NCBI RefSeq assembly: GCF_008704995.1
Contig: NZ_CP023747.1
Span: 2,754,501 to 2,818,500 of the forward strand
Source: Streptomyces nodosus
GTDB taxonomy: Bacteria; Actinomycetota; Actinomycetes; Streptomycetales; Streptomycetaceae
Direction of reading: 5' to 3'
DNA: 64,000 nucleotides
The position numbers and the translations under genes were made by a program. The notes beneath the pieces are model-generated. The model was not told the origin of the DNA. It worked only from the letters and a program-made list of their open reading frames with translations, and did no database searches. Below, one piece after another: positions 47,742 through 58,046 of this stretch; position 1 is the first letter of the stretch, and every line of letters begins with the position of its first letter.

Positions 47742-47975
47742 GTGAAGCACAAGAAGAGCGCTGCCGTTGTCGCCGGCGCCATCATGACCCTGGGAATGGC
47801 CGCCCCGGCCATGGCCGACTCCGGTGCCGAGGGCTCCGCGGTCAACTCTCCGGGTGTCCTGTCCGGGAATGTCATCCAGGTTCCGGTGCACATCCCCGTC
47901 AACGCGTGCGGCAACACCCTCAACGTCATCGCGCTGCTGAACCCCTCGTTCGGCAACGCGTGCGTGAACAGCTGA
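47742..47975 (+). CDS. Short chaplin, first of a tandem pair
   Basis: 77 aa from GTG 47742 (RBS agaaggga). Signal peptide (SAAVVAGAIMTLGMAAPAMA) and one chaplin domain: SPGVLSGNVIQVPVHIPVNAC, GNTLNVIALLNPSFGNAC, with both Cys. Together with the long chaplin 131 bp downstream, it resembles the chpH-chpC pair of S. coelicolor in order, though location differs. Product coats aerial hyphae and spores. Confidence 0.93.
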   Translation: MKHKKSAAVVAGAIMTLGMAAPAMADSGAEGSAVNSPGVLSGNVIQVPVHIPVNACGNTLNVIALLNPSFGNACVNS

Positions 47976-48021
47976 CGCCATAGTCGCCACGGCTGATCTA
48001 CACCGGCCGTCCGGCTGTGTC

Positions 48022-48076
48022 AGGGCCGGCCTTGGACTGCCCTTCACGAGGCACCAGGGCCGGCCTTCCCTCTTTT
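48022..48076 (+). terminator. Hairpin between the two chaplin genes
   Basis: About 14 pairs from 48022-48035 with 48054-48067 (GGCCGGCCTTGG / CCAGGGCCGGCC core, one G-T), 18-nt loop, then CCCTCTTTT. A terminator or attenuator limiting expression of the long chaplin. Confidence 0.6.
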
Positions 48077-48106
48077 CCCACTACTACCAGCAGGAAGACA
48101 AGTAGA

Positions 48107-48700
48107 TTGCGACAGACCCTGAGCAGGGGAATGGTCGCGGCAGCCGCCGCGACAGGTGTCCTGTCCCTGTGCGGCAGCCCGGTGTTCGCGGACTCGGGTG
48201 CCGAAGCCAGCACGGCCGGTTCTCCGGGCGTCCTGTCCGGCAACTCCGTGCAGATCCCTCTGCACGTCCCGGTCAACATCTGCGGCAACACGGTCGATGT
48301 GGTCGCCGCGTTGAACCCCGCGTTCGGCAACGCCTGCGGCAACGGCCGTACCGCGCCGGCTGCTCCTGCGGCTCCCGCGCCACCGGCCGTCACCGTCCCG
48401 GCGCAGTCCACGCCCGTCGACGGCTCCGGCACGGCCGAGGCCCCGAGGAGCCCCGTCGTGTCCCAGCACACGCCGGCCGCCCCGGTCCCCGTGCATCACC
48501 AGACGAGCCAGGGCACCCCGCAGTACCAGCAGCCGCACCTCGTCACGCCCGTGGTCGACGACGGGACGCAGGCGGAGTCGACGCCCGCCCTCGCCGAGAC
48601 CGGCGGTGAGGGCATCCTCGCGGCCTCCGCGGTCAGCGTCGCCCTGCTGGCGGGCGGGCTCGTCCTGTACCGCCGGGGTCGGGTCGCGTCCCACCGGTGA
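48107..48700 (+). CDS. Long, sortase-anchored chaplin with one chaplin domain
   Basis: 197 aa from TTG 48107 (RBS aggaag). Signal peptide (MVAAAAATGVLSLCGSPVFA). One chaplin domain (about residues 30-75: SPGVLSGNSVQIPLHVPVNIC, GNTVDVVAALNPAFGNAC), a Pro/Ala/Gln/Thr linker, then LAETGGEG, a membrane helix and RRGRVASHR: the class E sortase signal. Long chaplins of S. coelicolor have two domains; here there is one. Confidence 0.9.
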   Translation: MRQTLSRGMVAAAAATGVLSLCGSPVFADSGAEASTAGSPGVLSGNSVQIPLHVPVNICGNTVDVVAALNPAFGNACGNGRTAPAAPAAPAPPAVTVPAQSTPVDGSGTAEAPRSPVVSQHTPAAPVPVHHQTSQGTPQYQQPHLVTPVVDDGTQAESTPALAETGGEGILAASAVSVALLAGGLVLYRRGRVASHR

Positions 48701-48710
48701 CGCATCGGGT

Positions 48711-48815
48711 GCCGGGCGCCCCGCGGCGCCCGGCGCCCCGCGCCCCGTGCGCACCTGTCTCTCCTTCGGTCCGCGGCCCGGGGGCGGCACCCACTCAGGG
48801 TGCCGCCCCCGGGCC
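48711..48815. terminator. Two strong hairpins after the chaplin pair
   Basis: 48711-48734: 10-bp stem GCCGGGCGCC / GGCGCCCGGC, loop CCGC. 48775-48815: 18-bp perfect stem GGCCCGGGGGCGGCACCC / GGGTGCCGCCCCCGGGCC, loop ACTCA. They close the chaplin transcript. Confidence 0.8.
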
Positions 48816-49117
48816 GTTCCCGTACCCGGAGGGCGCTCCGGCCCGCCGGCATCGGGTACGGCCCGGAGCACTCCCGGAGGCGGCGCGCCACTCGGTGGGC
48901 CCGGCGCTCTTCATCACCTGTGTCACAAAGAACACACCTCTGTCACACATGTCTCGTGTACGCGGGTCTTCTGTCACACCCGGTTCACAGCCCCTGTCCG
49001 CCGCGCGAGGCCCTTCGTTGAGGGGGGCACAGGCTTTGTGATCGCCAGCGCGGCGCCCGGCTCCCCCTGACGGCCTCCCCCGGCCGCGTCCGTGGCGCGC
49101 GCGGGGAGGTATTGCTG
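48816..49117 (+). other. Promoter region of the HTH gene
   Basis: About 300 bp, no gene. Three TGTCACA-like repeats (48928-48980: gtgtcacaaag, ctgtcacacatg, tctgtcacaccc) are present and may be binding sites or promoter parts. ggggaggt at 49102-49109 is the RBS of the next gene. Confidence 0.45.
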
Positions 49118-49321
49118 ATGACCGACCGCAGCCTCTGGTCGTACAAGGAGATCGCCGCACACATCCAGGTCCAGCCGGACACCGTGAGGTCCTATCGAAA
49201 ACACGGGCTCCTCCCACCACCCGACCATGTGGAGGGAGGAAGACCCTTCTGGTACGCCGACACGGTCCGGACCTGGGTGGCGGCCCGGCCCGGAAACCGT
49301 GGTGGCCGGGGAGTGACCTGA
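49118..49321 (+). CDS. Small helix-turn-helix DNA-binding protein
   Basis: 67 aa from ATG 49118, with ggggaggt eight bases upstream. WSYKEIAAHIQVQPDTVRSYRKHGLLPPPDHVEGGRPFW is a MerR/AlpA-type winged HTH. The product is almost only the DNA-binding domain, as in excisionases and small phage-like regulators. Target unknown. A perfect 17-bp hairpin ends the gene. Confidence 0.8.
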   Translation: MTDRSLWSYKEIAAHIQVQPDTVRSYRKHGLLPPPDHVEGGRPFWYADTVRTWVAARPGNRGGRGVT

Positions 49322-49337
49322 CCCGTCCGCCGCTTCC

Positions 49338-49375
49338 GCCGAGTGGCCCGCTCCGTCCGGAGCGGGCCACTCGGC
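49338..49375. terminator. Perfect 17-bp bidirectional terminator
   Basis: GCCGAGTGGCCCGCTCC / GGAGCGGGCCACTCGGC, loop GTCC, between the convergent HTH and dehydrogenase genes. Confidence 0.85.
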
Positions 49376-49410
49376 CGTCGGCACGGCACACAGACACGGA
49401 CGCGGCGCCG

Positions 49411-50454
49411 TCAGCTCCAGGGTTCGATCACCGTCACCCCCCGGCCGGGGGCCGTCCCCATGGCCGCCAGCGCCTCCGGGGCGGCGTCCAGGGGAATCGT
49501 GGACGTCACCAGGAGGTCAGGGCGCAGGGCGCCGGAGCGGACCAGTTCCATCATGGGCGGGTAGGTGTGGGCCGCCATGCCGTGGCTGCCGAGGATCTCC
49601 AGCTCCAACGCGACCGCCCGGGCCATGGGCACCGGGGTCGTGCCGGTGGGCGAGGGCAGCAGACCGACCTGGACATGGCGCCCGCGGCGGCGCAGGCCGT
49701 TCACCGAGGCGGCACAGGTCGCCGGGGAGCCGAGTGCGTCCAGGGAGACATGGGCGCCCCCGCCGGTCAGGGTCCGGACCGCCTCGGCCGTGTCCTCGGT
49801 GCCGGAGGCGTCCACGCAGGCGGCCGCCCCGAACGTGCGGGCGAGTTCCAGGGCCTGAGGGGAGACGTCCACGGCCACCACCCGCGCCCCGGCCGCCGCC
49901 GCGATCATCACCGCAGACAGGCCGACGCCTCCACAGCCATGGACGGCGAGCCACTCCCCCGCCGCCACCCTGCCCTGCTGGACGACCGCCCGGAAGGCCG
50001 TGGCGAACCGGCACCCCAGCCCCGCGGCGGTACCGAACGACATCTCCTCGGGCACCGTCACCAGGTTCACCTCCGCGTGCTCCAGGGCCACGTACTGGGC
50101 GAAGGACCCCCAGTGCGTGAAACCGGGCTGCGTCTGCCGCTCGCACACCTGCTGGTCGCCCGTCGCACAGGACGGGCAGCTGCCGCAGGCGCAGACGAAC
50201 GGCGCGGTGACCCGGTCGCCGGGCCGATGGCGGGTCACCCGGGCGCCCACCGCCTCGACGACACCGGCGAGCTCGTGCCCGGGCACATGCGGAAGCACGA
50301 TGTCCGGGTCATGGCCCATCCAGCCGTGCCAGTCGCTGCGGCACAGCCCCGTCGCCTCGACGCGCACCACGACCCCGTGCTCGGAAGGCGCCGGGTCCGG
50401 CACCTCCCGCACCTCGGCCGGCTGCCCGTACCGCTCGAACACCACCGCACGCAT
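49411..50454 (-). CDS. Zinc-dependent alcohol dehydrogenase family protein
   Basis: 347 aa from ATG 50454 (RBS gaaggg). Medium-chain dehydrogenase: catalytic-zinc ligands [11 protein letters not shown]...GHE (Cys38-type), structural-zinc cluster [17 protein letters not shown], Rossmann [10 protein letters not shown] with VVAVDVSP (NAD-type Asp). Ends VTVIEPW. Substrate unknown. Single gene converging on the HTH gene. An open frame extends to 50496 without family similarity. Confidence 0.9.
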   Translation of the reverse strand: MRAVVFERYGQPAEVREVPDPAPSEHGVVVRVEATGLCRSDWHGWMGHDPDIVLPHVPGHELAGVVEAVGARVTRHRPGDRVTAPFVCACGSCPSCATGDQQVCERQTQPGFTHWGSFAQYVALEHAEVNLVTVPEEMSFGTAAGLGCRFATAFRAVVQQGRVAAGEWLAVHGCGGVGLSAVMIAAAAGARVVAVDVSPQALELARTFGAAACVDASGTEDTAEAVRTLTGGGAHVSLDALGSPATCAASVNGLRRRGRHVQVGLLPSPTGTTPVPMARAVALELEILGSHGMAAHTYPPMMELVRSGALRPDLLVTSTIPLDAAPEALAAMGTAPGRGVTVIEPWS

Positions 50455-50589
50455 ACGACCGCGCCCTTCCTCGATGTCCTGGTCCGGCTTCACCACGGAA
50501 CGCTAACCGCATGCCGAAAACGGGAGCCATGAGGCCCGTGGGACCGTGGGGGCCGTAGGCGACTCCCGTGGGATCCGCCCCGAATCTCC

Positions 50590-50619
50590 TTGGATGAATA
50601 CCCCCTAGGGGTATAGAGT
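50590..50619 (+). promoter_or_regulatory. copZA promoter with CsoR-type operator
   Basis: ATACCCC-CTA-GGGGTAT (50598-50614, perfect 7-bp arms) lies between TTGGAT (50590-50595) and TAGAGT (50614-50619), 18-bp spacing. This matches the known actinobacterial CsoR (Cu(I)-responsive repressor) site and its position would block RNA polymerase. No csoR gene is in the window. Confidence 0.82.
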
Positions 50620-50660
50620 CGTTCCCGTAAGCACCACACGCCTCCTCGAGGAGTAGAGAG

Positions 50661-50900
50661 ATGACCGCCCAGACCGACACCCCGGGTTCCGTGACGACCG
50701 TCTACAAGGTGGTCGGGATGAGCTGCGGACACTGTGAAGGCGCCGTCTCCGGCGAGATCTCCGGGATCAGCGGCGTCAGCTCGGTCACCGCGGTCGCGTC
50801 CACGGGCGAGGTCACGGTGGTCTCCGCCGCCTCCCTCGACGACGAGACCGTGCGCGCCGCGGTCGACGAGGCGGGCTTCGAGCTCGTCGGCAAGGCCTGA
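50661..50900 (+). CDS. copZ: Copper chaperone CopZ (heavy-metal-associated domain)
   Basis: 79 aa from ATG 50661 (RBS cgaggagtagag). GMSCGHC at residues 20-26 (Cys22, Cys25) binds Cu(I); the fold continues VTAVASTGEVTVVSAASLDDE and ends AGFELVGKA. Passes copper to the P-type ATPase encoded 87 bp downstream. Controlled by the operator upstream. Confidence 0.95.
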   Translation: MTAQTDTPGSVTTVYKVVGMSCGHCEGAVSGEISGISGVSSVTAVASTGEVTVVSAASLDDETVRAAVDEAGFELVGKA

Positions 50901-50922
50901 AACGCCAGCATCTGTTCTCCGC

Positions 50923-50967
50923 ACCGGGCCGTGCCGACCAGCTGATACTGGCTCCGCACGGCCCGGT
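50923..50967 (+). promoter_or_regulatory. Intercistronic hairpin copZ-copA
   Basis: 12-bp stem ACCGGGCCGTGC / GCACGGCCCGGT around a smaller inner stem (CCAG/CTGG), inside the copZ-copA gap. No U run. Could be a partial terminator or an RNA-stability element giving more copZ than copA. Confidence 0.6.
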
Positions 50968-50987
50968 CCACTGTCTGGAGTCCGGAC

Positions 50988-53264
<2,277 letters not shown>

Positions 53265-53702
53265 CGGAGAGGTGACAGTCCCTCTAGAGTCCAAGGCGTG
53301 CCTCACATAAGCTCTTCACAAGGCTCGCGCATCATCCTTACGCTGGGGCCTCGGTCGGCATATCGGGGCTCCTGCGCATCTTCAGGACATTCGCAGGAGA
53401 CACAGATCACAATGTTGTGAACGTAACCAGCGGAAGGGTTCGTGAGTCTAAGTTGACGATGTCGGGAGCGTCTTGGGGGGCGCGAACGACATCTGGGGAT
53501 GTCTTGGGGGACGTTCCCGGGAAACTGCGTTGCCGGGGCACGTACACCGGGGAGCTTTGAGCGGCCCTCCCGTCCGTGCGCGTCCCGGCAGACCGCACCG
53601 CAGTGATACGTCGAGTTCTGCTCGTTTTGCTCAACAGCGATTCAGGCGCTGTCCCGCAGACGCCCGGCCGGATCCCGTGGGGGGAATCCGCACCGGGACA
53701 TG
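53265..53702 (+). other. Gene-less stretch before a plus-strand terminator
   Basis: About 440 bp between copA and a perfect hairpin. No frame with convincing coding character; a 33-codon frame (53459-53560, MSGASWGARTTSGDV...) lacks an RBS. It is less GC-rich than the genes. May be a small RNA, a tiny gene, or copA 3' UTR. Confidence 0.5.
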
Positions 53703-53760
53703 GGAAGGCGCCCTGCACGTCGGCCCGTGGGGGGACCGTCTGCAGGGCGCCTTCCGCTTT
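53703..53760 (+). terminator. Perfect 15-bp terminator hairpin, plus orientation
   Basis: GGAAGGCGCCCTGCA / TGCAGGGCGCCTTCC with a 23-nt loop, followed by GCTTTC. No annotated plus-strand gene precedes it within 430 bp. Confidence 0.7.
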
Positions 53761-53834
53761 CTGTGCTTCCTTCTCGCGCCCTCGGGCCGCGGTACGCCCT
53801 CGGGCCGCGGCGCGGCTGCGCGCCGGGAACGCGC

Positions 53835-53868
53835 GAGGCGTACGCCGTACCAGGACGGCGTACGCCTC
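53835..53868 (-). terminator. Perfect 14-bp terminator after gltA
   Basis: GAGGCGTACGCCGT / ACGGCGTACGCCTC, loop ACCAGG, 20 bp beyond the gltA stop on the minus strand. Confidence 0.8.
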
Positions 53869-53888
53869 ACCCACTGCTGCCGATCGGG

Positions 53889-55178
53889 TCAGCGCGCCTC
53901 GACCGGCACGAAGTCGCGCTCCACCACGCCCGTGTAGATCTGACGCGGACGGCCGATGCGGGAACCCGGCTCCTTGATCATCTCGTGCCACTGGGCGATC
54001 CAGCCCGGCAGCCGGCCGAGGGCGAACAGGACCGTGAACATCTCGGTCGGGAAGCCCATGGCGCGGTAGATCAGACCGGTGTAGAAGTCCACGTTCGGGT
54101 AGAGCTTGCGCTCGACGAAGTAGTCGTCGGACAGCGCGTGCTCCTCCAGCTTGAGGGCGATGTCGAGGAGCTCGTCCTCCTTGCCCAGGGCGGAGAGCAC
54201 ATCGTGCGCGGCGGCCTTGATGATCTTGGCGCGGGGGTCGAAGTTCTTGTAGACCCGGTGGCCGAAGCCCATCAGGCGGACGCCGTCCTCCTTGTTCTTC
54301 ACCTTGCGGATGAAGGTGTCGACATCGCCGCCGGAGTTGCGGATGCCCTCCAGCATCTCCAGGACGGACTGGTTGGCGCCGCCGTGCAGGGGACCCCAGA
54401 GCGCGTTGATGCCGGCCGAGATCGAGGCGAACATGTTCGCCTGCGAGGAGCCCACCAGGCGGACCGTGGAGGTCGAACAGTTCTGCTCGTGGTCCGCGTG
54501 CAGGATCAGCAGCTTGTCGAGGGCGGCGACCACGACCGGGTCGAGGTCGTACTCCTGCGCGGGCACGGAGAAGGTCATCCGCAGGAAGTTCTCGACATAG
54601 CCGAGGTCGTTGCGCGGGTAGACGAAGGGGTGGCCGATCGACTTCTTGTAGGCGTACGCGGCGATCGTCGGCAGCTTGGCGAGCAGGCGGATGGTGGAGA
54701 GGTTGCGCTGCTTCTCGTCGAAGGGGTTGTGGCTGTCCTGGTAGAAGGTGGACAGCGCGGAGACGACCGAGGAGAGCATCGCCATCGGGTGCGCGTCCCG
54801 CGGGAAGCCCGTGTAGAAGTTCTTGACGTCCTCGTGCAGCAGGGTGTGCTGGGTGATCTCGTTCTTGAAGGTGGAGAGCTCGTCGACGGTGGGCAGCTCG
54901 CCGTTGATCAGCAGATAGGCGACCTCCACGAAGGTGGAGCGCTCGGCCAGCTGCTCGATCGGGTAGCCGCGGTAGCGGAGAATGCCCTGCTCACCGTCGA
55001 GGTAGGTGATGGCGGATTTATAGGCGGCGGTGTTTCCGTAGCCGCTGTCCAGGGTGACCAGACCGGTCTGGGCACGGAGCTTCCCGATGTCGAAGCCCTT
55101 GTCACCGACGGTGCTGTCGACCACCGGGTAGGTGTAGTCGTTACCGTCGTACCGCAGTACTACAGAGTTCTCGCTCAC
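53889..55178 (-). CDS. gltA: Citrate synthase
   Basis: 429 aa from GTG 55178 (SENSVVLRYDGNDYTYPVV), RBS agggaag. Landmarks: ILRYRGYPIEQLAE, HADHEQNCSTSTVR (catalytic His), WGPLHGGANQSVLEM, MGFGHRVYKNFDPRAKI (His) and YPNVDFYTGLIY (Asp). Joins acetyl-CoA and oxaloacetate in the TCA cycle. Type II hexameric-length enzyme. Own transcription unit ended by a strong hairpin. Confidence 0.97.
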   Translation of the reverse strand: MSENSVVLRYDGNDYTYPVVDSTVGDKGFDIGKLRAQTGLVTLDSGYGNTAAYKSAITYLDGEQGILRYRGYPIEQLAERSTFVEVAYLLINGELPTVDELSTFKNEITQHTLLHEDVKNFYTGFPRDAHPMAMLSSVVSALSTFYQDSHNPFDEKQRNLSTIRLLAKLPTIAAYAYKKSIGHPFVYPRNDLGYVENFLRMTFSVPAQEYDLDPVVVAALDKLLILHADHEQNCSTSTVRLVGSSQANMFASISAGINALWGPLHGGANQSVLEMLEGIRNSGGDVDTFIRKVKNKEDGVRLMGFGHRVYKNFDPRAKIIKAAAHDVLSALGKEDELLDIALKLEEHALSDDYFVERKLYPNVDFYTGLIYRAMGFPTEMFTVLFALGRLPGWIAQWHEMIKEPGSRIGRPRQIYTGVVERDFVPVEAR

Positions 55179-55410
55179 GTCTTCCCTCACCGACGTAGTG
55201 CCTCATCTTCGAGGTGCCCTGACTGTCTCTACCATCCCCCATTTGGCGCAGAAGAGTGCACTCGGGGTCGGCCAACGGGCTCATCGGCGGCACTGAGTGC
55301 CGCCAACCTGCTCATCCTGCCCGCCTTCGGGCGGTTCCGGAAGTGCTCTGTGACCTTCACGACTCATTTGATCGATCATTTTGGAGGAGGATCGGGCCGG
55401 TGTGCCGTCC

Positions 55411-57690
55411 TCAGCCGTCGAGGGGCCTCGGCGAGAGCCTGAAGTCCAGGGCCGTGCAACGCCGGCCCGCCGAGACCGAACGCACCGCCTGTCCGATCGC
55501 CTTGCGCGATCCGACGAGGACGACCAGCTTCTTCGCGCGGGTGACCGCCGTGTAGAGCAGGTTCCGCTGGAGCATCATCCAGGCTCCGGTGGTCACCGGG
55601 ACGACCACCGCCGGATACTCGCTGCCCTGGGAGCGGTGGATGGTCACCGCGTAGGCGTGCGCCAGCTCGTCCAGTTCGTCGAAGTCGTAGGGGACCTCCT
55701 CGTCCTCGTCCGTCAGCACGGTCAGGCGCTGGTCGACCGGGTCCAGCGAGGTGACCACGCCGACGGTGCCGTTGAAGACGCCGTTCTCCCCCTTCTCGTA
55801 GTTGTTGCGGATCTGGGTGACCTTGTCGCCGACCCGGAAGACCCGGCCGCCGAAGCGCTTCTCGGGCAGGTCGGGGCGGGCGGGGGTGATCGCCTGCTGG
55901 AGCAGTCCGTTGAGGGTGCCCGCACCGGCGGGCCCCCGGTGCATGGGCGCCAGCACCTGGATGTCCCGGCGCGGGTCAAGGCCGAAGCGGGCCGGGATCC
56001 GCCGTGCCGCCACGTCCACGGTGAGCCGGCCGGCCGCCTCGGTGTCGTCCTCGACGAAGAGGAAGAAGTCCTTGAGGCCGTCGGTGAGGGGGTGCTGCCC
56101 GGAGTTGATCCGGTGTGCGTTGGTGACCACGCCGGACTGCTGGGCCTGGCGGAAGACACGGGTGAGACGGACGGCGGGGACGGGGCCGCCGTCGGCGAGC
56201 AGATCCCTGAGGACCTCCCCCGCGCCCACGCTGGGCAGTTGGTCGACATCGCCGACGAAGAGCAGATGGGCGCCCGGCGGTACGGCCTTCACCAGCTTGT
56301 TGGCGAGCAGCAGATCGAGCATGGACGCCTCGTCGACGACGATCAGATCGGCGTCCAGCGGGCGGTCCCGGTCGTAGGCCGCGTCGCCGCCGGGTTTCAG
56401 CTCCAGCAGCCGGTGGACGGTGGAGGCCTCGGCGCCGGTCAGCTCGGAGAGCCGCTTGGCGGCCCGTCCGGTGGGCGCGGCCAGCACGACCTTCGCCTTC
56501 CTGGCGCGGGCCAGCTCCACGATCGAGCGCACCGTGAAGGACTTGCCGCAGCCGGGGCCGCCGGTCAGCACGGCGACCTTCTCGGTCAGCGCCAGCTTGA
56601 CGGCGGCCTCCTGCTCGGGGGCGAGGTCGGCGCCGGTGCGGCCCTTGAGCCAGCCCAGCGCCTTGTCCCAGACGACGGAGCGGAACGAGGGCATCCGGTC
56701 CTCCTCCGTCCGCAGCAGCCGCAACAGCTGGGCGGAGAGGGACAGTTCGGCACGGTGGAAGGGCACCAGATAGAGGGCGGTGACCGGGCCCGAGCCGCCG
56801 TCGGGACCGGGCACCTTCTCCCGTACGACGCCGGGGTCACCGCCGTCCTCCGGGGGCGTCGCCAGCTCGGCCAGGCATTCGATGACCAGGCCGGTGTCCA
56901 CCTGGAGCAGCTTGACGGCGTCCGCGATCAGCCGCTCCTCGGGCAGAAAGCAGTGCCCCTGGTCGGTGGACTGGGACAGCGCGTACTGCAGCCCCGCCTT
57001 GACCCGCTCCGGGCTGTCGTGCGGGATCCCCACGGATTGGGCGATCTTGTCGGCGGTCAGAAAGCCGATGCCCCAGACATCGGAGGCGAGCCGGTACGGC
57101 TGGTTCTTCACCACGGAGATCGAGGCGTCCCCGTACTTCTTGTAGATCCGCACGGCGATGGAGGTGGAGACCTCGACGGTCTGGAGGAAGAGCATCACTT
57201 CTTTGATCGCCTTCTGTTCCTCCCAGGCGTCGGCGATCTTCTTGGTCCGCTTGGGACCGAGCCCCGGGACCTCGATGAGCCGCCCGGTCTCCTCCTCGAT
57301 GATCCTCAGGGTGTCGAGGCCGAAGTGCTGGGTGATGCGGTCGGCGAAGACGGGTCCGATGCCCTTGACCAGGCCGGAGCCCAGATAGCGACGGATGCCC
57401 TGGACGGTGGCGGGCAGCAGGGTCGTGTAGTTCTCGACGGTGAACTGCTTGCCGTACTGAGGGTGGGACCCCCAACGCCCCTCCATCCGCAGGGACTCGC
57501 CGACCTGCGCGCCGAGCAGCGCGCCGACGACCGTGAGCAGATCGGCGGCGCCTCTGCCGGTGTCGACGCGGGCGACCGTCCAGCCGTTCTCCTCGTTCGC
57601 GTAGGTGATGCGCTCCAACACGCCTTCCAGCACGGCCGGGCGCCGCTCCCCGCCGCCCGACTGCTCCGCCCGGGCCGCCTCCTTGTTCAT
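55411..57690 (-). CDS. recD2: RecD2-type ATP-dependent DNA helicase
   Basis: 759 aa from ATG 57690 (MNKEAARAEQSGGG). N-terminal OB/HhH-containing RecD2 extension (ITYANEENGWTVARVD, helix-hairpin-helix in GLGPKRTKKIADAW), then SF1B motifs: I GGPGCGKS (about 376-383), II VVDEASMLD, III VGDVDQLPSVG, VI HRSQGSEYPAVVVPV. 5'-3' helicase of DNA repair, independent of RecBC. Long spurious frames overlap on the plus strand. Confidence 0.94.
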   Translation of the reverse strand: MNKEAARAEQSGGGERRPAVLEGVLERITYANEENGWTVARVDTGRGAADLLTVVGALLGAQVGESLRMEGRWGSHPQYGKQFTVENYTTLLPATVQGIRRYLGSGLVKGIGPVFADRITQHFGLDTLRIIEEETGRLIEVPGLGPKRTKKIADAWEEQKAIKEVMLFLQTVEVSTSIAVRIYKKYGDASISVVKNQPYRLASDVWGIGFLTADKIAQSVGIPHDSPERVKAGLQYALSQSTDQGHCFLPEERLIADAVKLLQVDTGLVIECLAELATPPEDGGDPGVVREKVPGPDGGSGPVTALYLVPFHRAELSLSAQLLRLLRTEEDRMPSFRSVVWDKALGWLKGRTGADLAPEQEAAVKLALTEKVAVLTGGPGCGKSFTVRSIVELARARKAKVVLAAPTGRAAKRLSELTGAEASTVHRLLELKPGGDAAYDRDRPLDADLIVVDEASMLDLLLANKLVKAVPPGAHLLFVGDVDQLPSVGAGEVLRDLLADGGPVPAVRLTRVFRQAQQSGVVTNAHRINSGQHPLTDGLKDFFLFVEDDTEAAGRLTVDVAARRIPARFGLDPRRDIQVLAPMHRGPAGAGTLNGLLQQAITPARPDLPEKRFGGRVFRVGDKVTQIRNNYEKGENGVFNGTVGVVTSLDPVDQRLTVLTDEDEEVPYDFDELDELAHAYAVTIHRSQGSEYPAVVVPVTTGAWMMLQRNLLYTAVTRAKKLVVLVGSRKAIGQAVRSVSAGRRCTALDFRLSPRPLDG

Positions 57691-57953
57691 GCCCCGACGC
57701 TACCGCCGGGGTGTGACGGACGGGGGCGGGTGGGGGGGCCGGGGGGCGGGCACGCGCGGGTGCCCACCGCTCCCGAGCGGACGGGATGTCAGCCGCCCTT
57801 CCCTCACCACGCCTTCGACGGCGGACCGCCGCCGTCCCGCCCCGGACGGACGACGGAGCACGCCGGACGGGCAACGGGGCACGCCGGACCGAGACCTGGG
57901 TCACAGGGGTCACAATCCGGTCTCGGTGTCGCCGGACTCTTGATTCACCCTCG

Positions 57954-57999
57954 TGTAATCGTTTCCAATCCTCCGTGACAGTTCGTGTAAACGATTCCA
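57954..57999 (+). promoter_or_regulatory. Two LacI-type operators upstream of the rbs operon
   Basis: TGTAATCGTTTCCA (57954-57967) and TGTAAACGATTCCA (57986-57999), each with the central CG of LacI-family sites, in direct orientation and 32 bp apart (three helical turns). 48 bp before the regulator start: likely autoregulation and operon control. Confidence 0.78.
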
Positions 58000-58046
58000 T
58001 CGAGTCGCGAACACACCCAAAGGTCCACAAGGAGGTGGTCCAGGCG

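Noticed and set aside
49118..49321. HTH protein as phage excisionase of an integrated element.
   Set aside because: No integrase or attachment repeats in the surrounding genes; more likely a stand-alone small regulator.
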